The notes: a model not told the origin generated them from the sequence alone. A stretch of 64,000 bases of DNA from Adiantum capillus-veneris (GCA_014529385.2 CM043949.1:112592477-112656476), one strand, 5' to 3'; positions 32,190 through 43,266 are shown, counted from the first letter of the stretch. Numbers and translations are program-made.

Positions 32190-33372
32190 TGTAACATTTA
32201 ATGGTCTAAAAACTTATGTGTAGCGGAAATTAGCATGAACATAGTGGGCATTTCATTAGAATAGATTCCTAATGAGAATTACAAGAGTGCTTGGGTGGAG
32301 AGAGCAACAAAAAGCATAACACCTAGTTAGATAGCATCAACAATACTTTCAAAAGAGAGAGAAATTAAGATATTGACAATAGTTGAGGACCGGATTTGCA
32401 TGGAGCCGATCCCCCCTCCAAAAGGCTTTGTATTATGGTTTCTCCCATCAAGAGAGACATTGTACAATACAATTCTTTGTGTTCCTTCAAGACTAGCTAG
32501 CGCAATGAAGATGAAAGCTTCATGCACTAAGCAAAACACTTAGTAAACAAAACTTTAATTATCCCCGTTCTCAGACCCAAGACCTCACACACCTTTGAAG
32601 ATGGTGAGAGCTAGCACGGTATGAGAGTAGATTGAGAGGAAGAAGGAGTATCTTACGAGAAAGATGTACATCTCCTCACATAATCACTCATATGTAGCAT
32701 AGCTTAGCTTAGTAATTAGCTTGGTAGAGGAGATGAGCATGCATTGAAGCTTGGCTCTTGGTTGGATTTGCATCCACAAGCCAAGAGTGTGTCGATGTAG
32801 GCTTCTATCTCACAAGCTTGGAGTAGGTGATGAGTTCTCCATTAAAGCTTGGGAAGAGATAGTCTTCTCTTTCTTCACACATGAGATTGTGTGATTGTGT
32901 GTGTGATAATGCCTTGCAAAAATCAGCCCCCTCTCTCTCTTGGGCGAGCCCTCTTGCTATTTGCTCTTGCAGTCTCCCCATTGGACCTCCCCAAGTCAAG
33001 CCAATGGCTATTAAGCAGCATAAGTGATAGCCTTCTGACATGTGTCCCCCTTTCCCCTTTTGTGAGAGCTTTAGGTAATTTAATAATTAAACTAATTGGA
33101 CCCCTTTGCCTCCTGGCCAATAGGAATCAGGCAAGCCATTCGGCTCCTGAATGCTCATTGGACCCCTTGGGAGACTGTCCAATAGTCTTCTAGGAGACTT
33201 AATTCTCATTGGTTCTTTTATTAAGTGTTTTTAAATTAATTAAACTAGATTTACTCTAGCCTAATTCTCATTGGTCCACCTCCAAGGCCATCCAATAGGA
33301 ATTGGGCACACCTTGTGGGCATCTGGGCTAGGGAGCTGACATGTGTCCCTAATTCCCTTTGTGTAAAGGGAG

Positions 33373-33463
<91 letters not shown>

Positions 33464-33841
33464 CTTTCTCTCTCATCCCCTAGAAGAAGGGCTCGCCCCC
33501 TCCCATGTAGGGATATGCAAAGACTTTTTAGTTACACACAAAGCATCCAATTTCCCCTAGGGTTGACCTTTGGACATAACCTTTGAATTTTGGAACCTTA
33601 GCATTTTGGAAGTCTTAATGGGATGAACCTTAGGGTCTTTTTAGCCCATTGTTGCACATGGCTCTTTTGCAGATGGCCCCCTCTTTGGATCCCTATTTTC
33701 CCTCCTTTGGATCCCTACTGTGGCCGGTCTGCTAGCTTAACCAATATTCTAGCTTTTTCTCCCCTGGCACTTCCCCACATTAAATGATCAGTTTAATATG
33801 AGAAAATCATTTAGGAAAATTAGATATTGATTATTATGACA
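32190..33841 (-). repeat. Element C 5' LTR (right)
   Basis: It starts TGTAACATTT and ends ATTATGACA on the plus strand. It is 1652 bp, 133 bp longer than the left copy. The excess comes mainly from a (GT)n expansion at 33376-33462 (about 43 units against 16) and an extra block at about 33612-33710. Confidence 0.92.
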
Positions 33842-35131
33842 TGGTGATTGTTTTCGACATTGAGGACAATCCTTTACAAAAGAGCGAACATCACTCCTCA
33901 TAGTTGGCCAAAATACTCCAAGTTTCAAGATTCGTCACATAGTTTGATCTTCCACAAAGGGAAGTCCTACTATGGTATTATGTGCTTGACTTAGGTATTG
34001 GGTTTTCTCTTCAGGATTAATGCATAAGATAAATATTCCATCTCAATTTCTTTTGTATAGTCTACCAGCTATTAGTAATTGATACATAACTGATGGCTCA
34101 ATTAATCCAATTGTAATAGGAAGTGGTATTTGAAAATCCACTTAAGCTATGGTCATCAATGAGACCATATTTTCCGACCATCAAGGTATCCTTTCCACGG
34201 AGAACAAATAGGCATCTGGTAGATCATCGTCTACTCCTTTAGGTGATTCCCCTGAAACAATCCTAGACAAATGTTCTGCTCTTTGGTGAGTAGTGCCCTT
34301 TTTTACAACCACAATGAAATCGAGTCCCAGAAGAATGATGAACCATCTCACTATTCTTCCTGTGCTGCATGGCTTGAAGACCAAGTACAATAAGGCTTGG
34401 TGGTCCACAAAGAGCACAAATTTGTCGGCCTTATTCTATACTTTTTTACGGCATATATCATTCCTAATCCTTCCCTTTCGGTGGTGTTATAATTCTTTAC
34501 TTCCATATTCAAATGTCGGCTAGCATAAGAAATAGGAAAATCAATTTTCTTGTCTCCTGGTTGAGCTAGTATACAACCGACGGCAAAATTGAAAGCGTCT
34601 ACATGTATGTAATATCTTATTCCAATCTGGTGCTTTCAATATTGGAGCTGAGGTGAGAGATTGCTTAAGCTTCATGAAGGATTCTTCACATACCTCAGTC
34701 CACTCAAAGTGTGTAATAAAGCTATACATGTGTTTTGCAATTATAGCATACATGTAAATGAATCGCCTGTAATATCCACAATGCCCCATGAAGGCTTGAA
34801 CCCCCTGACTGTTGTCGATCTAGGCAAATCAGCAATAGCATGATTTTTATCATAATCAATAGCTATGCCATTTTTAGACACTATATATCCAAGAATTTTT
34901 CCTTTTCTACCCATGAATGTGCACTTTTCAAGATTTAAGCAAATCCTATAAAACTTACATTTTTCGAATACCTTTTTGAGGTGTTCAAAATGATCAGCTC
35001 GGATTGATGAATGTACACATAGATCATCCATATATACTTCCCAGAAATTCCTAAGATATTCTTTAAAATTATGGCTCATCAATCTTTGAAAGGTGGCAGG
35101 AGCATTAGTTAACCCAAAAGGCATAACCAGA
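33842..35131 (-). pseudogene. Element B RT C-terminal part, RNase H and first zinc module
   Basis: Reading leftwards from element D: RT (34741-35131) with VMPFGLTNAPATFQRLMSH, the catalytic YMDDLCVHS and FMGRKGKILGYIVS; then the connection and RNase H (34181-34789), with LLFVDHQALLYLVFKPC and the end motif RAEHLSRI. Next is the first integrase zinc module (about 33850-34080), with LCINPEEKTQYLSQAH and KDCPQC; its second His is lost (GLPF). The module ends where element C is inserted. Stops and frameshifts are frequent. Confidence 0.85.
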
Positions 35132-35381
35132 TGTGTGCTCCTTGCCGCACTGTCGAAGCAAGGGACTTGCCAATACACCGTATGCGAGCCACAAACGGCT
35201 CCAAGCACACAACAAGCCTAAACTAGCAAGCTCAAGAAAACAAAGGGTGTGTCACTCACCGCTCTACGCTCGCCTTCGTGGTGGATTCCTCGTCGCGATG
35301 AAGAAGAAGCTACAGTCGTGCCGCGCTCAACCGCTTCGCCGCTGTCGTGCCTTCGTAATGCTCGATCGCACACACACTCTC

Positions 35382-35414
<33 letters not shown>

Positions 35415-35708
35415 AGGAGGTGAAGAAGAAGAAGATGGAGATGGAGCAAGAGCACTCTTCAATTGCACAAATGAGAGAATGAGTAAAAATTAGGTTTAGT
35501 TGGCTTTTATAGGAGCTCACCCCATTCACACTTGGGCGCCCATGCTTAACCAACTAATCCCTTGAATGTCCAAGTTAAAGTGCGCCTCTCATCGACGATC
35601 ACTCTACCTTTCCTTATTGGACCGACAAGCCCGGTACCTGACTCTACCAAATACATAATACGCGTCCGTCGTAGGTGATAGGGTGTCCGTGTGCCGTGAG
35701 GGTTAACA
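35132..35708 (-). repeat. Element D 3' LTR (left)
   Basis: 577 bp, plus strand TGTGTGCTCC to GGTTAACA. It carries (CT)n and (CA)n runs at about 35380-35412. It is nearly identical to 43271-43847. Confidence 0.95.
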
Positions 35709-35720
35709 TGCCCCCCTTCC
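35709..35720 (-). other. Element D 3' polypurine tract
   Basis: The minus strand reads AGGAAGGGGGGCA immediately before the LTR start TGTTAACCC. Confidence 0.85.
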
Positions 35721-37298
35721 TGATGTAGATTCCGTCCTCGGAAGCTATTGAGTTGAAGCTGGTTCGTCGAGGTGGAAGAGCATTTGAGATGAATGTCCTT
35801 AGCCTTCTTCAGTCACTGCAAAATCAAACAACATTGGCACAGTAATTGCATTCTCTTAAAAAGCATATGCAGTTTTAGGTAGACAAATTGATTGGTCAAA
35901 GAATTTCAAACAATTTGATAGCAATGAACATTAAATTGCAATGTAATCAAATGCATAAACAGATGTAAAGGCAAAAAATTAAACAAGTCTGGGGTCGCTA
36001 ATTTGACGGTCGAAAAGCACTAGAGATCGAATATTAATACCATGGGTAAGCTTCTTAATTTTCTGTGGTCAATTAAGTTGTTTAATCGCGAGAGCCAAGT
36101 ATTCATGTTCGAGGGCTGACTAGAGGCTATATCTAGAAAACCTTGTAGTTAAGCTACCATAAAAGGAATTTCTCATGAAATCATCGCCTGTCTGATTACT
36201 TTTTCTTTGACCCCCCAAGGTCTTTTCACACTGATTCAATTTTGAAGTGGGTGCTTATTTTGTATGCCTTGGGTTTTTTGCTTTTCAAGGAAAAGCGCCC
36301 ACACTGGGAACCTCTAGGGCTCTAGTACCATAGGCAATACATGTGAGTGAAGTACCAAATCAAGCTGAGATTTCTCTTCCAGCTTAAAATTTTACATTGT
36401 GGCACTTTGATTTTTGCTTGTTCATTTTCAGCATTTAAATTTTGTAACTTTGGGGGGTCATATAACATTGTTACACTCCCCAGGCTCATCACATTAGTAA
36501 ACTCCCTTTATAATACTTAAGCTAAAGGTCAATAGGGTTAAGCCCACTAGAAAGCCCTAGTACATTTCATACAATGCTACCTAAATCGGATTAAGAACCT
36601 AAGTAACCATTGCTTATTAGGAAGGCATTCCCCATGGTATTAAGAGAAGATCTCTAATACCTAGCTTGGTCAAACTAGCTTAGTCGGACTGCTTGATTTT
36701 TACCCCTAAACAAGTGATTATGACAAAAGATTGCATTGAATTAAATGTTTGATACTAAGCCAATGCGCTGAATATTATGCTACCAATCACAATCAAAGCA
36801 GACAATCATAGATGCAAAAAGATAAGGGCAATGCTAATGGACAAGAAACACCTGTTTGTGTTGATGGTCGCGCTTGATTTGAAGGTTTCATGAAGGTCCA
36901 AATCCTATCAATAGCAACACGCTCCTGTACACACTAGGAAACAAAAGGAATACCTCCAGGAGGCACATTAGTGGGAAAAGAGAACTTCGCTAATCTCTCA
37001 ACTCTAAAACAGAAACACTCCTATCGTACTAATCTTACTTACCCTCCATCACTCAAGTGATGAGGATCAAAGGTGTTTTATGGCATAGGTTTCTGTTTCA
37101 CTGTACCAGATGTGACATGTGTAGGTCTGAGTCAATGTTTTGACTTTAATGTGCATACTCGTTTGCTAATTGCTCTTGCTCTTTATTTTTTGTTTTTGTG
37201 AGTATAAAGCTTTATATGTACATTCCCTAAGATTGGAATTGAGAGGTCAGGGAAAAAGGTTGAGAGGGAAACAAATGAATGATGACTGTCAGCAAACA
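35721..37298 (-). other. Element D conserved 3' non-coding block
   Basis: About 1.6 kb without a gene lies between the internal polypurine tract and the 3' LTR. It is clearly conserved in element E (59305-61080), although neither copy encodes protein. It contains a perfect hairpin, GCTTTTC-AAG-GAAAAGC at 36280-36296. On the minus strand a possible intron runs from a GGAG|GTATTCC donor at 36953 to a TTTTGCAG acceptor at 35816. The intron reading is an inference only. Confidence 0.6.
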
Positions 37299-37312
37299 CT
37301 CCCCCCTTCCTT
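37299..37312 (-). other. Element D internal polypurine tract
   Basis: The minus strand reads AAGGAAGGGGGGAG followed by TGTTTG, just after the end of the coding region and 1.6 kb before the 3' LTR. Element E has the same at 59291-59304. It resembles a polypurine tract plus an LTR start. Confidence 0.65.
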
Positions 37313-37319
37313 GGGTAGA

Positions 37320-37718
37320 TCATACCATTTGAAATGAGCTTGTCACCCTTTGAAACCAATTGTTCCAGTTGGTAATAGGTGAGGATTTTTGCCAGTAGTT
37401 TTCTATTACCCTAGGTGCCTCGTCAAGTTGCAAGGGTGGTAAGGTACTCTCCCAGGATTGAACTTGAAGTGGTTCATCAGGTGATTCTTGAACACTGAGA
37501 GGTGTGGATTCTTTTGTAGCTTCATGGAGGTCCACTACTATAGATGGAGGCTGTGTAGAAGCTTTTACCTCTATGGATGTATTACATGAGGAGCTAGAAT
37601 CTTCATGGGACTCCCCCCTTCCTGAGCTAGGTGGAACAAATCGTTCTTTCTTTGGTACCCAAACTAGCTCGGGAACGGGTGTGTAGCATTCTGTGATTTT
37701 TTTTCTTTTCACGATCAT
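37320..37718 (-). pseudogene. Element D C-terminal tail, frameshifted from the main ORF
   Basis: A 132-residue frame holds PELVWVPKKERFVPPSSGRG and an acidic/serine stretch, ending SPITNWNNWFQRVTSSFQMV. It overlaps the end of the 901-residue ORF at an A/T homopolymer (about 37690-37710), so a 1-base slip probably split it off. Element E has the same text near 58670-59280. The W-V-P-K motif is the fourth in the series. Confidence 0.7.
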
Positions 37719-40332
37719 TGATTCGTTTTGGAGCTACGGGATTGGGCTCACTTGGGTCAGGTGATAGGTAAGAGCACAATCTACGTTTTGGCACCCAGAT
37801 TTGATCATTTCCTTGATAGTAGCCTTGGGCTTCCAATAGTCGTTTAGGGATCCATCGCAACATTTTCTTACTTTTCTTGGAGCGAGTGGTACGTTTCTTA
37901 CAAGGCTTCTGTTTTTTAGCACTAGCTATGGTCACTAAAGAAGCTTTAGGGACCCACTTGTATGTTTTCTTTGTTACCTTAGGATGAGTCTTGTCGGAAG
38001 CGATATGCATTGCTTGTAGCATATTTAAGGGTATAGGCATTTCATCCCCCTCATGTGTTACCCAGGTCGTCCCCCTATTTCCCCAAGTGTCTATGGTTGA
38101 TGCTAGGTGGACCCAATTCACATTGTCCGATTCCGTCATACCCGGTAACACATCCATATAAGGAGAATCTTGGCCAATGTCTGTATCCTTCTTACAAGTG
38201 TAACAATATTGTAGTGGGGCCGAGTGAACTGTGGTGTCAGAGCGATGATCAATAATGGTTTTACTCCCTAAGGGGTGTACCTTACCAGTCACCAAATCCA
38301 CTCTAAGGACAGAGTCTTGGAATTGCAAATAGACATGATTTTTAGACCAATCGTGAACCATTTGTGCTTCCCTCATGAATGGTCGTCCTAAAATCATTTC
38401 ATATGACATAAGGTGTTTAGAGAAATCCATTACAATGAACGTATGTCGTACCTTGTGTCCTAGAACTTTGATCTTAAGATCCTTGAGCATCCCCATAGGT
38501 TTGGCTATGGTACCATTTGCCATCTTTACCAAAATGGTAGTAACACTGAGGCGGGGTTTTCCCATGGATTCCCAACAATCTTTTGTAACGATGCTAACTC
38601 CCGCACCACCATCAAGAATTCCCTTTATAGTTAATCCCTTGGTAGTGATGGGTAGGGTCGCATTAGACTCGTCGCCTTCAAAATACTGCCCTAATTCGTT
38701 AATGGGTACCTCGATCACAGACTCGTGTCCATCTAAGTCAAGTGATTGCACATGATTTTCCTCATCAATCATAATCGAGTCAGGCCTATTTGGTTGCGCA
38801 AACTGCGGTAATCCCGTTCGTAGCTCTCCGTTAAGGAATGCTCGAAGTGCAAGGAATAACTCAGGATCTCCATACAGCTTTGCTATGATCGTGGTTCGGA
38901 CCTCAGAAGACATGAAGTCCACTAGTTTGGCAACATTCATTGGTGTTTTGCAGGGTGTAGGTCCTTGACTAGGAACTGGTGAGGATGGAATCTCATATTC
39001 CTCAATGGGATCAGGTATTCCTTCGTTAAACATCCTTTCCAACAAGAAGGGTGTATGCTCACTTTCTGATGTCCCGTCCTCACTCCCTTCTTGGAAGATA
39101 CTAGATATGGCTAACGGTCTATGGTTCATGTGGGGTGGATGAACTTGCGTGGGAAACACTGTGTCATGAATTTTGACCTGCATGGGTTCTGGTTCTAGTT
39201 TCCTTTGAGTCTCCTCCACTAAACCTCTTAGATGTTTCACCTGCTTAATCTTGTCTACAGGGTTTGGGTACGTCCCAATCTTCTTTTTACGATTCTTCCC
39301 TTTTTGCCCCTGCGGTTTATCTTGGGGGTCTTGGATTGGATTTGGAAACACTTGTGGTGTTTTCAGAGGCTCTTTATGATTTTCTCTTATTCGGTTTTCA
39401 TTTGGTTCCATGTTACGGTTTTCTTTGTCGGTCTTTCCCTTTGTGGTATTGGTTCTAGTCTCCATTGTCTCGACTGAATCTGAATCATCCTCGAGGTCAT
39501 TCATATACACGGGGTCATCTCTTGTTCCTATGTTTGTTTTGGAACTTGGCTTTGAATTTTCCGTATTCTGCGACTTCTTCCTTCGTGTCTTCTTTTTCTT
39601 TGCTTGGATAACTGACGCGGTATCTCTCTCTTCGAGGATATGTCCTGGCCCTTGAAGCATGGACCGTGTAATCGCATAAGCGGGTGCGACGGGTGGTATT
39701 GGTGATGTCACACTAGCAATTTCGACCAAATTCAGGGGTGTGATTTTAGGCGCATTTGGGTTATAGGGGCATTGGGCAATCAAGTGATCTATGCCACAAC
39801 GATTACATGTGAGTATTGGCATTGCAGACGTGCTCCCTTGATTCATTTGCATCTGTGCAGCATTCTTTTGCAGCCTAATAGGGCACTCCGCTACTCGATG
39901 TGGTCCACCACACTCGTAGCATTGAAGAGGTGGCCTCCTAGCCTGGGTGTTGATATTTTGACCTCTGGATGCGAGAGCAGCAGCTTGATAAACCGGCTTG
40001 ACTTGTCCCCAACAATCTTCCATGTAGTAAATAGGACACTCTTCCAATGTATCAAGTCCGTAGGCAATACTAGTGTCTATTTCCTCCTCACATCCATCTG
40101 CATAAGCATTTGATGGCTCGCAACCTACTTGGTTCATAGGGGCGACTCTTGGATGCGCGGGCTGCGGTCCTAGCACAGGAGGTGGTAACGGTGTAGCTTG
40201 TACAACATTTTGAGGTCTAGGGACCATGTGTTGCGGTAGTTGCTCAACAGGTGGAGCAGGCATCAATACAGGAGCTCGAGGCGCATCCGTCCAGGCTACA
40301 GGTGGTCTATTTGCCATCATACGTTTGATCAT
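37627..40332 (-). CDS. Element D nucleocapsid + protease-like ORF with W-[VI]-P-K tail
   Basis: This is an open frame of 901 residues. Zinc knuckles CYECGGPHRVAECP and CNRCGIDHLIAQCP lie in the first 200 residues. A lysine-rich linker has IGTYPNP and acidic repeats. A retropepsin-like domain lies at about residues 540-690 (ILDGGAGVSIVTKDC, then MILGRPFMREAQ). The catalytic triplet is D-G-G instead of D-S/T-G; element E has the same change, so protease activity was probably lost before the copies split. The tail carries YKWVPKASL, LRWIPKRLL and QIWVPKRRL. No RT follows. The frame meets gag at 40332, where one frameshift splits a further knuckle (CGRYGHQAKDC). Confidence 0.85.
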   Translation of the reverse strand: MIKRMMANRPPVAWTDAPRAPVLMPAPPVEQLPQHMVPRPQNVVQATPLPPPVLGPQPAHPRVAPMNQVGCEPSNAYADGCEEEIDTSIAYGLDTLEECPIYYMEDCWGQVKPVYQAAALASRGQNINTQARRPPLQCYECGGPHRVAECPIRLQKNAAQMQMNQGSTSAMPILTCNRCGIDHLIAQCPYNPNAPKITPLNLVEIASVTSPIPPVAPAYAITRSMLQGPGHILEERDTASVIQAKKKKTRRKKSQNTENSKPSSKTNIGTRDDPVYMNDLEDDSDSVETMETRTNTTKGKTDKENRNMEPNENRIRENHKEPLKTPQVFPNPIQDPQDKPQGQKGKNRKKKIGTYPNPVDKIKQVKHLRGLVEETQRKLEPEPMQVKIHDTVFPTQVHPPHMNHRPLAISSIFQEGSEDGTSESEHTPFLLERMFNEGIPDPIEEYEIPSSPVPSQGPTPCKTPMNVAKLVDFMSSEVRTTIIAKLYGDPELFLALRAFLNGELRTGLPQFAQPNRPDSIMIDEENHVQSLDLDGHESVIEVPINELGQYFEGDESNATLPITTKGLTIKGILDGGAGVSIVTKDCWESMGKPRLSVTTILVKMANGTIAKPMGMLKDLKIKVLGHKVRHTFIVMDFSKHLMSYEMILGRPFMREAQMVHDWSKNHVYLQFQDSVLRVDLVTGKVHPLGSKTIIDHRSDTTVHSAPLQYCYTCKKDTDIGQDSPYMDVLPGMTESDNVNWVHLASTIDTWGNRGTTWVTHEGDEMPIPLNMLQAMHIASDKTHPKVTKKTYKWVPKASLVTIASAKKQKPCKKRTTRSKKSKKMLRWIPKRLLEAQGYYQGNDQIWVPKRRLCSYLSPDPSEPNPVAPKRINDREKKKNHRMLHTRSRASLGTKERTICST

Positions 40333-42413
40333 TAAACAATCCTTAGCTTGGTGACCATACCTACCACATGCGTTGAAAGTTCCATGTGACTATTTTGAGG
40401 GGGTCGATTATCCTTAAGAGACTCTTGGATTGCCTTGGTGAGGTATGTCAAGAATGTCTCAAATACCTTTGGCTCATTGGCAATGGGCTTTGCAGTCATG
40501 GGTTCATACTCAATGGCTTGTGAGCTAGTGGATCTCGTGTCAGTAGACACCCTCATGCCTGCTATCATTAAGTTGTCCTCTAATTGGATTGCATTGGCAG
40601 TGACATCTTCCCAGGTTGTGATACCTCTAATCACTAGTCCATTATAGATTCCTTCATTCCTCAACCCTCGAATGAATCGATCAAGCAATTGGTTATTGTT
40701 GAAGTGCTCATTTACAGGGCAGCGAGAGTTTAAGTGCTTTAGACGACTAATGAAGTCCCTTACTGACTCTCCTTCCTTACGTTCGGCCTTCTGTATCTGA
40801 GATGCTACACCCCAAAGCACACCTTCTCGTATGTACTCCTTTAGAAACAACCTTCGAAGGGTAGGGTAGATTGTTTTCTCGTCCACCCTTAGGGTCCTAT
40901 ACCAATCTCCAGCCTTCCCACTTAATGTCAAGCTTAAGGCATTGCACTTATGTAGTTCGTTGCATTCCCGTAAGGAATCACATACTTGTTCAAACACTTC
41001 AATGTGTTTCCTAGCATCTTCATCCCCATTGAATTTTTGCGTGAGTTTGGCAATTTGTACTGCCTTACTTCTAGGCTCTCTATCAGATGCGTGACGCATA
41101 TTTTCCGCGATAGATCGACCTATGGTTTGAGCAAACGCTGCCAAGTCACCTATGTGAGGAGGCAGGGCCGGTGGAGGTACTCTTGGAATCATATGTGGGA
41201 GAGGAACGGGTACCGGTCTTGGAATATGTGTGGATGATGCAGGATATGGAACATAACCGGGCATAGGTCCACTCAGATAAGAGCTAGGGAGCGGCACTCG
41301 AGGAGCATAAGCAAGTGGTACAATTGGAGGTGTGGGGGCCATGTGTGCATAAGGGGCTAGAGGCACATACGGTCGAGGCCCCACATTAGGTACTACAACA
41401 CTAGGTAGTGGCACTACGCTAACCGTAGATGTCATCGGTACATTCTCTGTCAGGCTTATCCCTGGAGTGAGCACTGTGTTTTCCTTGATAGAGGGTTGAG
41501 CCAAGTTAGGGAAGCTAAAGTTTTCGCTCGGAGGCTCAGATTGCATAGAGACCCCAGGTGAAATGACGTAAGATGGGTCCATGGGACTCATTAGAGGAGT
41601 CTCCATTTGAGATAGAGTAGGCTGTTGAGCCTTGCTCGTATCCAGAAATCTCATGGGGCCAGTTGAGAGTATATTTACCCCTCGGTTTTGCCTTTCTGAT
41701 TGAATAATGCCATGGATAACATTACAGATCATTTTCTGTTGATCTTCGATGCTCGTGGCACTAGAGGTGGATTGTACAATCTCTATCCATCCTACATGGT
41801 AGGCGTGGCCAGAGTGTAGATCCGTCAACACCTCAGTGTGGAGGTCGTATGTCCAATGATCATTAATGAACAATCCTTCTAGAGTCGACGCGTTAACGGT
41901 TTCTTGTGAGGTAGAAGCAATGTTGCTCCCCGTGGTTTTACTTGTCACCAACGGTACTCTAGAGGGAACTTCTGAAGGAGGCAGCTCAACAGGGCCTTCT
42001 TGGTAAGAAGTTGATAGGATATCCACATGGACACTCTTTGGGGGTGTGGGGTCCACGTGCGATGTGAAAGGAGAGTCCACTTTCCCACCCCCTTCGTGTG
42101 CTTCATTTGCATCAGGTTCCGAGCGAGTAGCTCTACCTAACGTTTCCATGAAACGGCTAAACATACTAGTACTAGGCTGTGGAGCTTCGGGAGGTGCATG
42201 GCCTTCTCTCTCAGTGTTTTGGGTAGGGTATGCTTCCATGATTTCTGAGTCGGAGGAGGAATCACTAGCGGCTATTTTAGGGTCTTGGGTGGTGCTACCT
42301 TGTGTCCCCGCTGAGGGTCTAGAGCTTATCGTGGATGGGTAATGGGTGTCCGTATGAACAGAGGCACCCTCAATATGCTCGTGTTCTAGCACTCGCCCAG
42401 AGCATAAGTGCAT
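40332..42413 (-). CDS. gag: Element D Gag (capsid part)
   Basis: This is an open frame of 693 residues. The N-terminal half is low-complexity and proline/serine-rich. It includes TYDLHTEVLTDLHSGHAYHV and a long proline-rich segment. The capsid domain lies at about residues 450-600, with DARKHIEVFEQVCDSLREC, LTLSGKAGDWYRTLRV, VRDFISRLKHL and LLDRFIRGLRNEG, typical of plant retrotransposon gag. The start MHLCSGRVLE is conserved in element E (MHLCSSRVLK). It would form particles, using its own or a relative's partners. The last 20 residues come from a shifted frame. Confidence 0.88.
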   Translation of the reverse strand: MHLCSGRVLEHEHIEGASVHTDTHYPSTISSRPSAGTQGSTTQDPKIAASDSSSDSEIMEAYPTQNTEREGHAPPEAPQPSTSMFSRFMETLGRATRSEPDANEAHEGGGKVDSPFTSHVDPTPPKSVHVDILSTSYQEGPVELPPSEVPSRVPLVTSKTTGSNIASTSQETVNASTLEGLFINDHWTYDLHTEVLTDLHSGHAYHVGWIEIVQSTSSATSIEDQQKMICNVIHGIIQSERQNRGVNILSTGPMRFLDTSKAQQPTLSQMETPLMSPMDPSYVISPGVSMQSEPPSENFSFPNLAQPSIKENTVLTPGISLTENVPMTSTVSVVPLPSVVVPNVGPRPYVPLAPYAHMAPTPPIVPLAYAPRVPLPSSYLSGPMPGYVPYPASSTHIPRPVPVPLPHMIPRVPPPALPPHIGDLAAFAQTIGRSIAENMRHASDREPRSKAVQIAKLTQKFNGDEDARKHIEVFEQVCDSLRECNELHKCNALSLTLSGKAGDWYRTLRVDEKTIYPTLRRLFLKEYIREGVLWGVASQIQKAERKEGESVRDFISRLKHLNSRCPVNEHFNNNQLLDRFIRGLRNEGIYNGLVIRGITTWEDVTANAIQLEDNLMIAGMRVSTDTRSTSSQAIEYEPMTAKPIANEPKVFETFLTYLTKAIQESLKDNRPPQNSHMELSTHVVGMVTKLRIV

Positions 42414-43248
42414 GTGCTTTTGATACCCTAAGGTGTCAAAAAGCTGCTCTAGGAGGCCTTGTGACTAGTTTTTAGCGTGTTTTTTGTTTGTTTTTTTGCT
42501 AGATTTTTTAGAGCGTGTCGTGGAATGGGCCGTGTGATAGCTCAAAACGAGCGTATCGGTCAGAGGGTCGTGCCGTGCTTTACAGCCCTCCGTTTGGTCA
42601 CTCTATGCCCTCGGAATCCCTAAAACTGTCAATTTCCAGTAGGGAACTAGGCCCAAACTAGAAAGTCTAAGGGTGCAAGTGGGAAGAGAAAGGAGGAGAG
42701 TGGAGGACTTGTCCCACATGCTCTCATTCTCTCTTGAGGGAGTAGGGTATATATATAAGAGTGAGTCTAGTATATATCGGAGGACTGAGGACTGAGGCCT
42801 GGGCTTGGGCTTGGGCTTGGGCTTGGGCTTGGGCTTGGGAAAATGATCCCGATCTCGATCTATCTTTTATACAAACCAACCCGTCCGTTTTAAGAGTCAC
42901 GTTTTTTATTTTTGAAAAATTTCGCCGCCCGCTCACTCGCGTTTTTTTATTTCCGAATTTTTTTTTTCCTTTTTTTTTTTTTTTTTGGAAGCAAAAATTG
43001 CAGAAATTGCAGAAAATTAAAAAAACGCAGAAATGCAGAAAATTGCAGAAATTGAAAACGCCGAACTTGAAAATGCAGAAATTACGGAAATTGAAAAAAC
43101 GCAGACAATAGCAGAAATTGAAACTTGACAGCAATTGCAGAAAACGCAAAAAACAGAAATCTCCACACACTCCTTCCCTGCCTTTCCTATGATAGAAATT
43201 GCACCACAAGGAAGCGTAAAGTGCTAACCGAGCTTAGTGTAGGGCATA
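42414..43248 (-). other. Element D leader with hexanucleotide repeat
   Basis: The untranslated leader lies between the primer site and the gag start. It contains (GGGCTT) x 6 on the plus strand at 42801-42839 and long T/A homopolymers near 42955-42986. Element E has a related AGCTCAGGC-type stretch at 53417-53450. No gene is seen. Confidence 0.65.
42801..42839. repeat. (GGGCTT)n minisatellite-like repeat
   Basis: Six exact copies of the hexamer stand in tandem in the element D leader. Confidence 0.95.
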
Positions 43249-43266
43249 TCCCCGGCAGCGGCGCCA
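43249..43266 (-). other. Element D primer binding site (tRNA-Asp type)
   Basis: The minus strand reads TGGCGCCGCTGCCGGGGA, four bases from the 5' LTR. It is essentially the Athila-type site. Confidence 0.88.

Larger units (their letters stand above)
24965..33841 (-). mobile_element. Element C: chromodomain-bearing Ty3/gypsy (chromovirus)
   Basis: Two LTRs (24965-26483 and 32190-33841) flank gag-protease-RT-RNase H-integrase-chromodomain on the minus strand. The primer site fits initiator tRNA-Met. The target duplication is imperfect: GGGTG at 24960-24964 against TGGTG at 33842-33846. C interrupts element B between its two integrase zinc modules. Several frameshifts in pol make this copy defective. 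Confidence 0.92.

Noticed and set aside
33261-33560. ORFs of pure TH or CV dipeptide repeats
   Set aside because: Translations of the (GT)n microsatellite in the element C LTR.
35133-35482. ORFs in the element D LTR and near-identical ones at 43125-43621
   Set aside because: They lie in LTRs, cross (CT)n/(CA)n runs and occur in overlapping frames. Similarity only reflects the two LTRs.
42724-43209. Minus-strand 161-residue ORF with QAQAQA stretch in the D leader
   Set aside because: Driven by the hexamer repeat and homopolymers; not conserved in element E.
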